Shown here in pieces: positions 26,662-35,739 of a stretch of DNA of 64,000 bases. Within the stretch, counting starts at the first letter, position 1, and each line of letters starts with the position of its first letter. The DNA lies in NCBI GenBank assembly GCA_963677655.1, contig OY782088.1; one strand, written 5' to 3'. This DNA comes from Saccharicrinis sp963677655 (GTDB lineage Bacteria > Bacteroidota > Bacteroidia > Bacteroidales > Marinilabiliaceae). The position numbers were made by a program, and so were the translations under genes. Under the pieces are notes generated by a model. That model made no database searches, was not told where the DNA came from, and saw nothing but the letters and a program-made list of their open reading frames with translations.

Positions 26662-27366
26662 TTATAGCTTTTGAAATGCAAATTCTGGTTGTAATTCCTG
26701 ATTTAAAGAAATAAGATAATCCTGTATTATATTTGGTGTAAGGTAAATCTCCCTTTTTAGTTTTTTGTACTTATGACATACTTTTGTATCACTTAATACA
26801 GTATCAGCCCAGTCATGTAATTGCCATCCTAATCCACGATTAATAGTCATTTGATCAATTTCTTTTTCAAATTTAGCCTTACTTTTTTTATTAGTATAAC
26901 TAATTAATCGTTTTAAAATTCCCCAAATACCTTTTTCGGAATAATCAATAAAGTGAGAAAATTCATGTGCAATAACACCTATTTGAGCATTATATGACAC
27001 ATTTGATAATTGAATACTATTATCTTTTTTTGCACTATTAATACGTACTACATATCTTCTATTTTCTCTTTTTCTAAAAAGTAATGAACCAATTGTAGGA
27101 CGTGCATTAAGTGTAGTACTTATTTTTTGATACTTAAACTTGATGTGAGCTTTCTGCAATTCAGGAAAATAAGCAAGTGCATGATAAATTGTTTGTTCAA
27201 ATTCAGGTAAAGTATCTTTATTTTCCCCCATTTGACTCTTTAAAAGCTTAATTTCTTTTTTGTTTAAGGGTTTAAATTCCCTTTCAACTTGTTGCTGATT
27301 TAAAACCGACTCTGTATTTTTCCCCTCTGTATTCATATCTTCCTGCACTAAATAATTTGACCTCAA
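26662..27366 (-). CDS. Putative HExxH metalloprotease-like protein
   Basis: This 234-residue protein has no signal peptide. It carries a zinc-protease type motif HEFSHFIDY at residues 134-142 (His134, Glu135, His138) in a hydrophobic helix (IGVIAHEFSHFIDYS). A candidate third ligand lies in FEKEIDQMTINRGLGWQLHDWAD at about residues 166-188. The N-terminal 40 residues are polar and probably disordered. I do not recognise the family. It stands alone, convergent with the TonB_C array and divergent from ftsX. Substrate unknown. Confidence 0.7.
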   Translation of the reverse strand: MRSNYLVQEDMNTEGKNTESVLNQQQVEREFKPLNKKEIKLLKSQMGENKDTLPEFEQTIYHALAYFPELQKAHIKFKYQKISTTLNARPTIGSLLFRKRENRRYVVRINSAKKDNSIQLSNVSYNAQIGVIAHEFSHFIDYSEKGIWGILKRLISYTNKKSKAKFEKEIDQMTINRGLGWQLHDWADTVLSDTKVCHKYKKLKREIYLTPNIIQDYLISLNQELQPEFAFQKL

Positions 27367-27653
27367 AGTAGTTTATTTAACTATGAAAATATGATTTTAG
27401 TTACGTTTTTAATTTTATTTAACAACTTGTCTTATAATTTAATACATCGCTAAAGATTATTTCCCTATCGCAAATTATTAATAACAAATCAAGAGATTTT
27501 TACAAACTACAATCATATTTTAAACTAATATTCAACCACTTAAAGTACATATGAAATAATTTATCGACAGAAAATACTTTTTACTATCTTTACCGCGATT
27601 ATGGCCAAATAAATTTGGGATATATAATTTTTTCAGTGCACGAGTTGAGTATT

Positions 27654-28532
27654 ATGGGAAAAAAAGATAGCCAACAAACAAAAAGACAACTTAGAAATTC
27701 ATATCTCACTACAGTAATAAGTATTGCTTTGGTTTTATTTTTACTTGGTGCAGTTGGATATTTAATGTTAAATGCTCAAAGACTTTCAAACTATGTTAAA
27801 GAAAATATAGGATTTAATGTGGTTTTAAAAGATAACGTAAGAGAAGCTGAAGTAAGAAGACTGCAAAAATACCTTGATGCCTCTTCATATGTAAAATCCA
27901 CTGAATACATTGATAAAGAAAGAGCTGCCGAAGAACTTAAAGCTCAATTAGGAGAAGATTTTGTTGATTTTTTAGGATATAATCCATTACTATCCTCAAT
28001 TGAAGTAAAATTATTTGCAGAGTTTGCAAATCCGGATAGCATTAAAAAAGTAGAAGAAATTTTTGTTTCTTTTCCACAAGTAAAAGAAGTATTTTATCAA
28101 AAAAACCTAATTCACAAAGTCAATGAGAATGTTAACAAAATAAGTTTAGTTCTGTTAGCTTTCAGTGCATTATTATTACTTATAGCAATTGCACTCATTA
28201 ATAACACCATACGATTATCAATTTACTCCAAACGTTTTTTAATTAATACAATGCAATTGGTTGGTGCCACAAAAGGTTTTATACGGCAACCATTTATAAG
28301 TACAAGTTTATTGCATGGATTTGTTGGAGCCGTTTTAGCTAATGGTTTATTAGCAGGAGGAGTATATATACTACATAAAGAATTGGGTGGTTTTATAGGA
28401 TTTGATAATATCGAACTTGTTGGTATTTTATTTATTTTAGTAATACTAGTTGGTATGTTACTTTCGTTTGTATCTACCTATTTTGCAGTGAATAAATATC
28501 TACGATTAAAAACCGATCAATTATACTTTTAA
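27654..28532 (+). CDS. ftsX: Cell-division ABC transporter permease FtsX
   Basis: This protein of about 292 residues has four membrane segments. TM1 is VISIALVLFLLGAVGYLML; a periplasmic domain with VKENIGFNVVLKDNV and FLGYNPLLSSIEVKL follows; then LVLLAFSALLLLIAIALI and two C-terminal segments. FtsX with FtsE activates periplasmic cell-wall hydrolases at division. ftsE is not in the window, as is usual in Bacteroidota. The frame is open from 27615, but MGKKDSQQTKRQLRN at 27654 is the natural start. It begins the conserved ftsX-DUF3098-uppP-truB run. Confidence 0.93.
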   Translation: MGKKDSQQTKRQLRNSYLTTVISIALVLFLLGAVGYLMLNAQRLSNYVKENIGFNVVLKDNVREAEVRRLQKYLDASSYVKSTEYIDKERAAEELKAQLGEDFVDFLGYNPLLSSIEVKLFAEFANPDSIKKVEEIFVSFPQVKEVFYQKNLIHKVNENVNKISLVLLAFSALLLLIAIALINNTIRLSIYSKRFLINTMQLVGATKGFIRQPFISTSLLHGFVGAVLANGLLAGGVYILHKELGGFIGFDNIELVGILFILVILVGMLLSFVSTYFAVNKYLRLKTDQLYF

Positions 28533-28541
28533 GATTTTAAT

Positions 28542-28787
28542 ATGTCGAGCAACAAACAAGAAAAGAAATTTGAATTTGCACTTTCAAAACAAAACTACAT
28601 GCTATTAGCAATAGGATTTGCCATAATTGTTTTAGGATTTATTTTAATGATTGGAGGAGGAAGTGATGATCCTAATGTGTTTAATAAAGACATTTACGGA
28701 TTTCAAAGGACAATACTTGCTCCTATGATTGTACTTGCAGGTTTTATTTTTGAAATCTATGCAATTATGAAAAAACCAAAACAATAG
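28542..28787 (+). CDS. DUF3098 small membrane protein
   Basis: This 81-residue protein has a basic N-terminus (KQEKKFEFALSKQNYML), two membrane segments (AIGFAIIVLGFILMI and ILAPMIVLAGFIFEIYAI) and a short GGGSDDPNVFN loop between. It matches DUF3098, a Bacteroidota family usually found between ftsX and uppP. It lies 9 bp after ftsX and 31 bp before uppP, so co-transcription is very likely. A link to division or cell wall is inferred from context only. Confidence 0.88.
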   Translation: MSSNKQEKKFEFALSKQNYMLLAIGFAIIVLGFILMIGGGSDDPNVFNKDIYGFQRTILAPMIVLAGFIFEIYAIMKKPKQ

Positions 28788-28818
28788 TTATCACATATAG
28801 TATTATTTCCACATTTTT

Positions 28819-29610
28819 ATGAGTTGGTTAGAAGCATTAATTCTTGGAATAATCCAAGGACTGACAGAGTTTTTGCCTGTAAGTAGCAGCGGACACCTTG
28901 AAATTGGTAAACAGCTGCTAAACGTACAAGCTACTGATAATTTGACTTTCACCGTAGTTGTTCATGGCGCAACAGTACTTAGCACAATAGTTATCTTTAG
29001 AAAGGATATTGCAAATCTGTTTAAAGGATTATTTGCATTTTCATGGAATGATGAAACCCAATATATATTTAAGATTGCAGTTAGCATGATTCCAATTGGA
29101 ATTGTAGGTGTCTTTTTCAAAGATTACGTTGAAGAAATTTTTAACACCGATAAAATTTTATTGTTGGTTGGAGTAATGCTTCTCATTACTGCATTATTGC
29201 TAGCCTTTACATTTTACGCTAAAGCAAAAGAAAAAGATGTATCATTTAAAGATGCATTCATTATAGGAATTGCACAAACCATAGCTGTAATGCCTGGTAT
29301 TTCAAGGTCAGGTTCAACAATTGCAACAGGCTTACTATTAGGAAACAAAAGAGAGGCTGTTGCTCGATTTTCATTTTTAATGGTACTAATCCCTATACTT
29401 GGAGAAAATATCTTAAGTGTATTAAAAGATGATACAACTTCAACAGGAACAATTGGGGCAATACCCTTAATTATTGGTTTTTTAGCTGCATTTATTTCGG
29501 GCTTATTAGCTTGTAAAGCAATGATTAATTTAGTTAAGAAAGGTAAACTTATATATTTTGCAATTTATTGTGCTGTTGTAGGTGCAATTGCTATAATTTT
29601 TGGGCTGTAG
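28819..29610 (+). CDS. uppP: Undecaprenyl-diphosphatase
   Basis: This 263-residue integral membrane enzyme converts C55-PP to C55-P, recycling the cell-wall lipid carrier. Active-site motifs are GIIQGLTEFLPVSSSGHLEI at the N-terminus and PGISRSGSTIATG in the middle. About eight membrane helices are visible. Its TAG stop abuts the truB start with no spacer (translational coupling). It complements uppS at 10719, so both synthesis and recycling of the carrier are in this window. Confidence 0.96.
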   Translation: MSWLEALILGIIQGLTEFLPVSSSGHLEIGKQLLNVQATDNLTFTVVVHGATVLSTIVIFRKDIANLFKGLFAFSWNDETQYIFKIAVSMIPIGIVGVFFKDYVEEIFNTDKILLLVGVMLLITALLLAFTFYAKAKEKDVSFKDAFIIGIAQTIAVMPGISRSGSTIATGLLLGNKREAVARFSFLMVLIPILGENILSVLKDDTTSTGTIGAIPLIIGFLAAFISGLLACKAMINLVKKGKLIYFAIYCAVVGAIAIIFGL

Positions 29611-30312
29611 ATGGAAGAAAAAATTATTGAAGGTTATAATTTTAAAGAAGGAGAAGTTTTATTATTTGATAAGCCATATAAATGGACTTCGTTTGATTTA
29701 GTAAATAAAGTTCGCAAATTACTTTGTACTGCATTAGGTGTAAAAAAACTAAAAGTTGGGCATGCCGGTACATTAGATCCTTTAGCAACAGGTTTACTTA
29801 TTGTATGCACAGGAAAAGCTACCAAAACAATTGATAGTTACCAAGCTGCTGAAAAAGAATATATCGCTACTCTTGAATTAGGAGCAACTACTCCATCGTT
29901 TGATTTAGAAACAGAAATAGATCAAACATATCCAACAGAACATATCACAAGAGATTTAATTGACAATACACTGAAAGACTTCGTTGGGGAATTAGATCAG
30001 GTTCCGCCTGCATATTCTGCGGTAAAAGTTAAAGGTAAAAGAGCCTATGAGTACGCCAGAGATGGAAAAGACCCTGAGCTTAAGCCTAAAAAATTAATTA
30101 TTAAAGAAATAGAAGTCTTAAAATTTGAATCCTCGGAACTTATTTTACGTATAGTTTGTAGTAAAGGTACTTATATAAGAGGATTAGCTCGTGATATAGG
30201 GAAAGCTCTGAATAGTGGAGCACACTTAACTGACTTAAAAAGAACACGTATTGGTCAGTATCTGAATAGTGATAGTATGCAACTTGAAACCCTTGAAAAA
30301 TTATTAAAATAA
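29611..30312 (+). CDS. truB: tRNA pseudouridine(55) synthase
   Basis: This 233-residue enzyme makes pseudouridine 55 in the T-loop of tRNAs. The catalytic Asp is Asp56 in GHAGTLDPLATGLL. Other family blocks are KPYKWTSFDLVNKV, QVPPAYSAVKVKGKRAYEYAR and CSKGTYIRGLARDIG. The C-terminal PUA domain is short or absent, as in the shorter bacterial forms. It starts directly after the uppP stop. Confidence 0.96.
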   Translation: MEEKIIEGYNFKEGEVLLFDKPYKWTSFDLVNKVRKLLCTALGVKKLKVGHAGTLDPLATGLLIVCTGKATKTIDSYQAAEKEYIATLELGATTPSFDLETEIDQTYPTEHITRDLIDNTLKDFVGELDQVPPAYSAVKVKGKRAYEYARDGKDPELKPKKLIIKEIEVLKFESSELILRIVCSKGTYIRGLARDIGKALNSGAHLTDLKRTRIGQYLNSDSMQLETLEKLLK

Positions 30313-30366
30313 TTGTAACCTTTACTAAAACACTACGTATAAGGTTGCTTTGTAGAATTTTTGCTG

Positions 30367-30374
30367 TATTTTTG
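30367..30374 (+). promoter_or_regulatory. Candidate promoter of queA
   Basis: TATTTTTG is an exact TAnnTTTG match. A TTG at 30345-30347 lies 19 bases upstream, at the spacing expected for a Bacteroidota -33 element. It sits in the 150-bp truB-queA gap, about 90 bp before the start codon. Confidence 0.5.
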
Positions 30375-30462
30375 CAAAAAATATTTATTATCAATCACTT
30401 TTAGGCGTTTGATAAATTTTATTAATAATAATAAGCTGAATTAATTATAAACTGATTTCCAT

Positions 30463-31512
30463 ATGAAGTTATCTAAGTTTAAATACAACTTACCTGAAGA
30501 CTTAATTGCCCTACACCCTACCCATAATCGTGACGAATCAAGATTAATGGTTGTGGATAAAAAAACAGGAGATATTGAGCACAAGCTTTTTAAAGATCTT
30601 ATTGAATATTTTGACGAGAAAGATGTTATGATATTCAATAACACTAAAGTATTTCCTGCAAGATTATATGGAAACAAAGAAAAAACAGGAGCTGAAATTG
30701 AAGTATTTTTGTTACGTGAATTAAATCGTGAACAAAAATTATGGGATGTTTTAGTTGACCCTGCCAGAAAAATAAGAATTGGTAATAAACTATACTTTGG
30801 TGAAAATGATGAAATGGTTGCCGAAGTTATAGATAATACAACATCAAGAGGTCGTACTTTACGCTTTTTACATGATGGTGCATACGAAGAATTTAAGGAT
30901 GCTTTATTTGCATTAGGAGAAACTCCGCTTCCAAAATCTATCCAACGAAAAGTTGAACCGGAAGATAGCGAAAGATACCAAACTATCTATGCTAAACACG
31001 AAGGAGCCGTTGCTGCACCTACTGCAGGTTTACACTTTAGTAGAGAGCTAATGAAACGCCTTGAGATTATTGGCGTTGACTTTGCAGAAATCACTCTTCA
31101 TGTTGGTTTAGGAAACTTTCGTTCTGTTGATGTCGAGGATCTTACCAAGCATAAAATGGATTCTGAACAAATTTTTATTACTGAAGAAGCTTGCGACATT
31201 ATCAATTCAGGTAAAGATGCAAAGAAAAGAATTTGTGCTGTTGGAACTACAGTAATGAGAACAATTGAAAGTTCAGTTTCAACATATGGTCACGTTAAGC
31301 CTTTTGAAGGATGGACTAATAAGTTTATTTTCCCTCCTTACGAGTTTAGTGTAGCAAACTGTATGATTTCAAACTTTCATTTACCATTATCAACTCTTAT
31401 GATGATGACAGCAGCATTTGCAGGTTATGATAATTTAATGAATGCTTACAAGGTTGCAGTAAAAGAGAAATACAGATTTGGTACTTATGGTGATGCTATG
31501 TTAATCATCTAA
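30463..31512 (+). CDS. queA: S-adenosylmethionine:tRNA ribosyltransferase-isomerase
   Basis: This 349-residue enzyme adds the epoxycyclopentanediol precursor during queuosine synthesis in tRNA. Characteristic blocks are LPEDLIALHPTHNRDESRLMV, VMIFNNTKVFPARLYG, HEGAVAAPTAGLHFS, ITLHVGLGNFRSVD and NFHLPLSTLMMMTAAFAG. Length is typical. The gap to truB holds a promoter candidate, so it may be transcribed separately. A clean terminator follows. Confidence 0.97.
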   Translation: MKLSKFKYNLPEDLIALHPTHNRDESRLMVVDKKTGDIEHKLFKDLIEYFDEKDVMIFNNTKVFPARLYGNKEKTGAEIEVFLLRELNREQKLWDVLVDPARKIRIGNKLYFGENDEMVAEVIDNTTSRGRTLRFLHDGAYEEFKDALFALGETPLPKSIQRKVEPEDSERYQTIYAKHEGAVAAPTAGLHFSRELMKRLEIIGVDFAEITLHVGLGNFRSVDVEDLTKHKMDSEQIFITEEACDIINSGKDAKKRICAVGTTVMRTIESSVSTYGHVKPFEGWTNKFIFPPYEFSVANCMISNFHLPLSTLMMMTAAFAGYDNLMNAYKVAVKEKYRFGTYGDAMLII

Positions 31513-31536
31513 TTACCATCTTTATTAAGATATTAC

Positions 31537-31564
31537 AAAGCCACATTTTTTTCGATGTGGCTTT
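31537..31564 (+). terminator. Terminator of queA
   Basis: AAAGCCACAT (31537-31546) pairs perfectly with ATGTGGCTTT (31555-31564), followed by more T. It is 24 bp after the queA stop and also faces the convergent photolyase gene. Confidence 0.88.
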
Positions 31565-31568
31565 TTTA

Positions 31569-32858
31569 TTACTTCAAGGCCAACTTATATGTTTCTATTG
31601 CTCTTTTCCTGGCCATGCTATGCTCTACAATTGGCTGAGCATATCCAAAATTTTCAAACTCAGGAACCCACATTTTCACATACTTTAATTCTGAATCAAA
31701 TTTCTTTTGTTGTGTAATAGGATTAAAAACTCTAAAATAAGGAGCGGCATCACACCCTGTACCGGCTACCCATTGCCAATTTCCATTATTAGCTGCCAAT
31801 TCATAATCCTGTAATTTAGAAGCAAAATATGCCTCTCCCCATCTCCAATCAATTAAAAGATGTTTGCATAAAAAACTAGCGGTAATCATACGAACTCTAT
31901 TGTGCATATATCCTGTTTCATTAAGCTCTCTCATCCCTGCATCAACAATGGGGTAACCTGTTTGTCCCTTTTGCCAAAGAAGAAACATATTCTCATTATT
32001 TTCCCATTTAATGAAGTCATATTTCTTTTTAAAACTACCATCAATCACATGTGGATAATGATACATTATTTGCATAAAGAACTCTCTCCAAATAAGTTCA
32101 CTTAAGAATACATCATTAATATGACTTACATTTTTAACTAAGTCACGAATGCTTATTGCACCATACCTTAAATATATTCCCAAATAACTACCCGCGTCTA
32201 AATAAGGAAAATCCCGATTTAGATGATAATCCTGAATATGATCAAGATTAAACGCTCTTACCTTTTTAGATGTCTCTTTTAATCCTAATTCTTTTTTTGT
32301 TGGTACAGTAAAAATCTCTTTATAAAACAATTCGAAGTCAACATGTGAATCTTTTTGTTCATCAAAATTTAATTGCGAAAGCCATTTGTTTTTATATGAT
32401 GTATAAACCTGATAAGGAGTACCATCCGCTTTCAACACTTCATCAGGACCAAAATTTACTTGATCCTTAAAAAATCTAATATCTACCCTATTACGTATAC
32501 AAAGTTCGGTTACCTTTTTATCTCTTATTTGAGTATAGGGTTCATATTCTTCATTAGCATATATACCCTTAATCTGATATTTATTAAATATCTCTATTAA
32601 TGCAGATATTGGATCGCCACTTTTTATTAGAACAGAACTTTTGTAACTACTAAGTTTGTTATTTAATTTTTGAAGTTGATCATAAACAAAATTAAGTCCT
32701 AAATGATTTACTGACTTATTACGAACCAACTCTTTGTCGAACACATAAAGTAATAAAACCTGTTTCTCAGACTTCAGAGCCTCTTGAATAGCAGTATTAT
32801 CATCAAGACGCAAATCCCTGCGTAACCATACTATATTTATAACATTATCCTCTTCCAT
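31569..32858 (-). CDS. Deoxyribodipyrimidine photolyase (cryptochrome/photolyase family)
   Basis: This 429-residue flavoenzyme uses light to repair cyclobutane pyrimidine dimers. The N-terminal antenna domain starts NIVWLRRDLRLDDNTAI. The FAD-binding C-terminal half has GQTGYPIVDAGMRELNETGY, HNRVRMITASFLCKHLLIDWRWGE and the NNGNWQWVAGTGCDAAPYFRVFNP block typical of class I CPD photolyases. Length is slightly short but complete. It is a single gene. A cryptochrome role is less likely because the repair-type WxWxxG block is intact. Confidence 0.92.
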   Translation of the reverse strand: MEEDNVINIVWLRRDLRLDDNTAIQEALKSEKQVLLLYVFDKELVRNKSVNHLGLNFVYDQLQKLNNKLSSYKSSVLIKSGDPISALIEIFNKYQIKGIYANEEYEPYTQIRDKKVTELCIRNRVDIRFFKDQVNFGPDEVLKADGTPYQVYTSYKNKWLSQLNFDEQKDSHVDFELFYKEIFTVPTKKELGLKETSKKVRAFNLDHIQDYHLNRDFPYLDAGSYLGIYLRYGAISIRDLVKNVSHINDVFLSELIWREFFMQIMYHYPHVIDGSFKKKYDFIKWENNENMFLLWQKGQTGYPIVDAGMRELNETGYMHNRVRMITASFLCKHLLIDWRWGEAYFASKLQDYELAANNGNWQWVAGTGCDAAPYFRVFNPITQQKKFDSELKYVKMWVPEFENFGYAQPIVEHSMARKRAIETYKLALK

Positions 32859-33016
32859 AATTCAAATATTAACAAACTAAATGTAACAATTAGTTTATTA
32901 TAGCTCATATTTTACTTAAATTTAAACAGTACAACTTCTTGTTTTAAGTTTAGTTCAAACGCAATTGAAACTCTCACAGGTAAGTTAATATTATAAATAT
33001 TTAAAGGAGATACGAT

Positions 33017-33859
33017 ATGTATATTCGTTTTTTAATTCCAATAAATTTTGAACCGTATACTTTAAATGCAATCAATTACAGTTCATTACTTGCTGAAAAG
33101 TTTCAGGGCGAGATTACACTATTACATGCCTTTACTCCATACCTTGATGAAAATGACGAAATTGCAAATGAAACATACAAACGACTTTCGTCAAGAGAAG
33201 ACATTCAGGATGAACTAAACAAAATAAGAGAACAAACAATTAAAGATTTTAATAATGAAAACATAATTATTAAAATAAAAATAATTGAAGGATATCCGGA
33301 AGATATTATTCCTTCATATTGTAATGACTATAGCCCTGATTTGGTTGTAATGGGAACAAGAAGTAAAGGAGAAACCATAAAGGAACTATTAGGTAGCGTA
33401 ACTCTTGATGTAATAAGAAATGTTAATTGTCCGGTTTTGGCTGTTCCTAAAGACTATGATCTAAACTTAAACAAACTAAATAACATACTATTTTTAACGG
33501 ATTTTTGTAAAGGAGAATACACATCGCTTCATAAACTTGTTAGACTAACCATGTCATTTGAAACTGAAATTCATAGTGTACAATATAATTCAGAGGGAAA
33601 AGAAAAAGCTGATATTGAATTACTCAATGAATACTTAGAGTATTGTAATACTACATATCGCAATCAAGTAATTAAAGCAGAGTATATTTACGGCGATGAT
33701 GTATTGGACGCTGCTATTAATTATATTAAACAAACAGATATTGATTTATTAGCCTTCACCAGAAAAAAGAGAAGTGTAATTTCTAAACTTTTACATCCCA
33801 GTTTAACTAAAACTATACTTTTTAACATAGATATTCCCATGTTATTCTTTCATCAGTAG
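33017..33859 (+). CDS. Tandem universal stress protein
   Basis: This 280-residue protein has two Usp domains in a row. The first (about 1-145) has the ATP-binding type G-2x-G-9x-G(S/T) pattern in VVMGTRSKGETIKELLGSVTLDVIRNVNCPVLAVP. The second (about 155-280) is more diverged (NILFLTDFCKGEYTS, LLAFTRKKRSVISKLLHPSLTKTILFNIDIPMLFF) and lacks the glycines, so it probably does not bind ATP. It is a single gene between photolyase and pfkA with an AGGAGA-type upstream site. Confidence 0.88.
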   Translation: MYIRFLIPINFEPYTLNAINYSSLLAEKFQGEITLLHAFTPYLDENDEIANETYKRLSSREDIQDELNKIREQTIKDFNNENIIIKIKIIEGYPEDIIPSYCNDYSPDLVVMGTRSKGETIKELLGSVTLDVIRNVNCPVLAVPKDYDLNLNKLNNILFLTDFCKGEYTSLHKLVRLTMSFETEIHSVQYNSEGKEKADIELLNEYLEYCNTTYRNQVIKAEYIYGDDVLDAAINYIKQTDIDLLAFTRKKRSVISKLLHPSLTKTILFNIDIPMLFFHQ

Positions 33860-33923
33860 GCTATTTTTTTCATTAAAAATATTTTTCGATTAAATTTACA
33901 CATTCAATTAAATCACAATAATC

Positions 33924-34952
33924 ATGACAGATAAAAAAATGAAAATAGGAATTCTATCCGCTGGAGGTGATTGTCCGGGTATAAATGCGGCAATTAGAGG
34001 AGTGGGAAAAACTGCTATTGTTCAATATGGAATGGAAGTTATAGGAATCTCCAATGGATTTAGTGGATTAATTGACAGAGACTACGAAACTCTTTCTGAA
34101 GATAAATTATCAGGAATTTTAACATTAGGAGGAACAATTCTTGGAACCTCAAGAATGAAGCCTTTTAAACCACAGGAAGGTGATACTGTTGAAGATAAAC
34201 CATTAGTGATTAAAGAAAATTACGAGTTACTAGGTTTAGATGCATTGGTATGTATCGGTGGAAACGGAACTCAAAAAACAGCAAACTTATTGTCTAAAGA
34301 AGGGCTTAATGTTGTAGGTATTCCAAAAACTATAGATAACGATGTGTGGGGAACAGATATTACTTTTGGATTTGATTCTGCAGTAAATATTGCAACCGAG
34401 GCTATTGACCGTTTACACACTACTGCCAACTCACATAAAAGAGTTATGGTAATTGAAGTAATGGGACATAACGCAGGTTGGATTGCCTTACATTCAGGTA
34501 TGGCTGCAGGTGGTGATGTCATTCTTCTTCCAGAAATGGAATATGACTTAGATAGTGTTGCAAAAACTCTTATCAACCGTGCAGAAAAAGGAAAACCTTA
34601 TTCTATTGTTGTGGTCGGAGAGGGAATCCAAAAACCGGGTAAAAAGAGTGCTGCCAGATTCATTAGTAAAGAGATTATGGAAAGAACAGGTTTAGAAACC
34701 CGCGAAACCATATTGGGATATATCCAACGAGGTGGAAGCCCATCTCCAGCAGACAGAATATTAGCTACTCGTTATGGTGCCTATGCAGCCAGCTTAATTC
34801 ACGAAAGAAAATTTGGTACTATGGTATCCATTAAAGGCGGTGAAATAACATCTGTACCCTTAGAAGAAGTTGGAGGAAAAACAAAATTAATTGAACCAGG
34901 AAACCACCTTGTAGAAAAGGCTATTAACATGGGGGTTTCATTTGGTCAGTAA
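33924..34952 (+). CDS. pfkA: 6-phosphofructokinase, group with Gly/Lys phosphoryl-donor signature
   Basis: This 342-residue glycolytic enzyme phosphorylates fructose 6-phosphate. The N-terminal block is GILSAGGDCPGINAAIRG; the donor-site loops are GGNGT (112-116) and PKTIDND (134-140); the catalytic block is VMGHNAGWIALHSG, and GYIQRGGSPSPADRILATR follows. Canonical E. coli PfkA has GGDGS and PGTIDND. The Gly115/Lys135 pair resembles the ATP-using group III enzymes rather than PPi-PFKs (Asp/Lys). A terminator follows. Confidence 0.92.
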   Translation: MTDKKMKIGILSAGGDCPGINAAIRGVGKTAIVQYGMEVIGISNGFSGLIDRDYETLSEDKLSGILTLGGTILGTSRMKPFKPQEGDTVEDKPLVIKENYELLGLDALVCIGGNGTQKTANLLSKEGLNVVGIPKTIDNDVWGTDITFGFDSAVNIATEAIDRLHTTANSHKRVMVIEVMGHNAGWIALHSGMAAGGDVILLPEMEYDLDSVAKTLINRAEKGKPYSIVVVGEGIQKPGKKSAARFISKEIMERTGLETRETILGYIQRGGSPSPADRILATRYGAYAASLIHERKFGTMVSIKGGEITSVPLEEVGGKTKLIEPGNHLVEKAINMGVSFGQ

Positions 34953-34976
34953 CATATAAATATAAAAAATATAAAT

Positions 34977-35010
34977 GCGGCTTTATTTGTTTTTATACAA
35001 GTTTAGCCGC
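34977..35010 (+). terminator. Terminator of pfkA
   Basis: GCGGCT (34977-34982) pairs with AGCCGC (35005-35010), with further A/T pairing inside, and is followed by TTTTT, 25 bp after the pfkA stop. Confidence 0.75.
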
Positions 35011-35030
35011 TTTTTAAGCATTATACTGTA

Positions 35031-35735
35031 ATGACAAAAGAAGAGATTTTAGAATTGAATGAGAAGTTTTCTAATGCGGAACCAGTTGAATTATTAACTT
35101 ATTTTCTGGATAGATATAAAGATAAAATAGCATTAGCTTCCAGTCTTGGTGCTGAAGATCAGGTGTTGACTCAAATGGTATTATCTGTTAGTAAAGATGC
35201 CAGAATCTTCACTCTTGATACAGGTAGACTATTTCCAGAGACATACGATTTAATTGATCGCACCTGCAAAAAGTATAAAACCAAGCTTGAAGTTTACTTT
35301 CCAAAATCAGAGGCTGTGCAGAAAATGGTTGAAAATAAGGGTATCAACTTGTTCTATGATAGCATTGAAAACAGAAAGGAATGTTGTTACAATAGGAAAA
35401 TTGAACCTTTAAAAAGAGCTTTTGAAGGATTAGAGGCTTGGATATGTGGCTTAAGAGCTGAACAATCAGTTACCAGAACAGATATTAAGGTTGTGGAATG
35501 GGATGAAAACAATAACATTGTAAAGATTAACCCATTAGCAAAATGGACTGAAAAAGAAGTTTGGGATTATATTAAAGAAAACGGAATTCCTTATAATCCG
35601 CTTCATGACAAAGAATATCCTAGCATTGGCTGCCAACCATGTACAAGAGCTATTTTACCAGGAGAAGATGTAAGAGCAGGTAGATGGTTCTGGGAAAATC
35701 CTGATACAAAAGAATGTGGTTTACATAAAAAATAA
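35031..35735 (+). CDS. cysH: Assimilatory (phospho)adenylyl-sulfate reductase, 4Fe-4S type
   Basis: This 234-residue enzyme reduces activated sulfate to sulfite. The PAPS-reductase fold starts at IALASSLGAEDQVLTQM. The cysteines CC at 118-119 (ENRKECCYNRK) and CxxC at 201-204 (GCQPCTRAILPGED) form the 4Fe-4S ligand set known from APS reductases, and Cys229 in KECGLH is the catalytic C-terminal cysteine. The iron-sulfur set suggests APS rather than PAPS as substrate. Other sulfate genes are not nearby; the S41 protease gene starts 5 bp after its stop. Confidence 0.93.
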   Translation: MTKEEILELNEKFSNAEPVELLTYFLDRYKDKIALASSLGAEDQVLTQMVLSVSKDARIFTLDTGRLFPETYDLIDRTCKKYKTKLEVYFPKSEAVQKMVENKGINLFYDSIENRKECCYNRKIEPLKRAFEGLEAWICGLRAEQSVTRTDIKVVEWDENNNIVKINPLAKWTEKEVWDYIKENGIPYNPLHDKEYPSIGCQPCTRAILPGEDVRAGRWFWENPDTKECGLHKK

Positions 35736-35739
35736 GACA

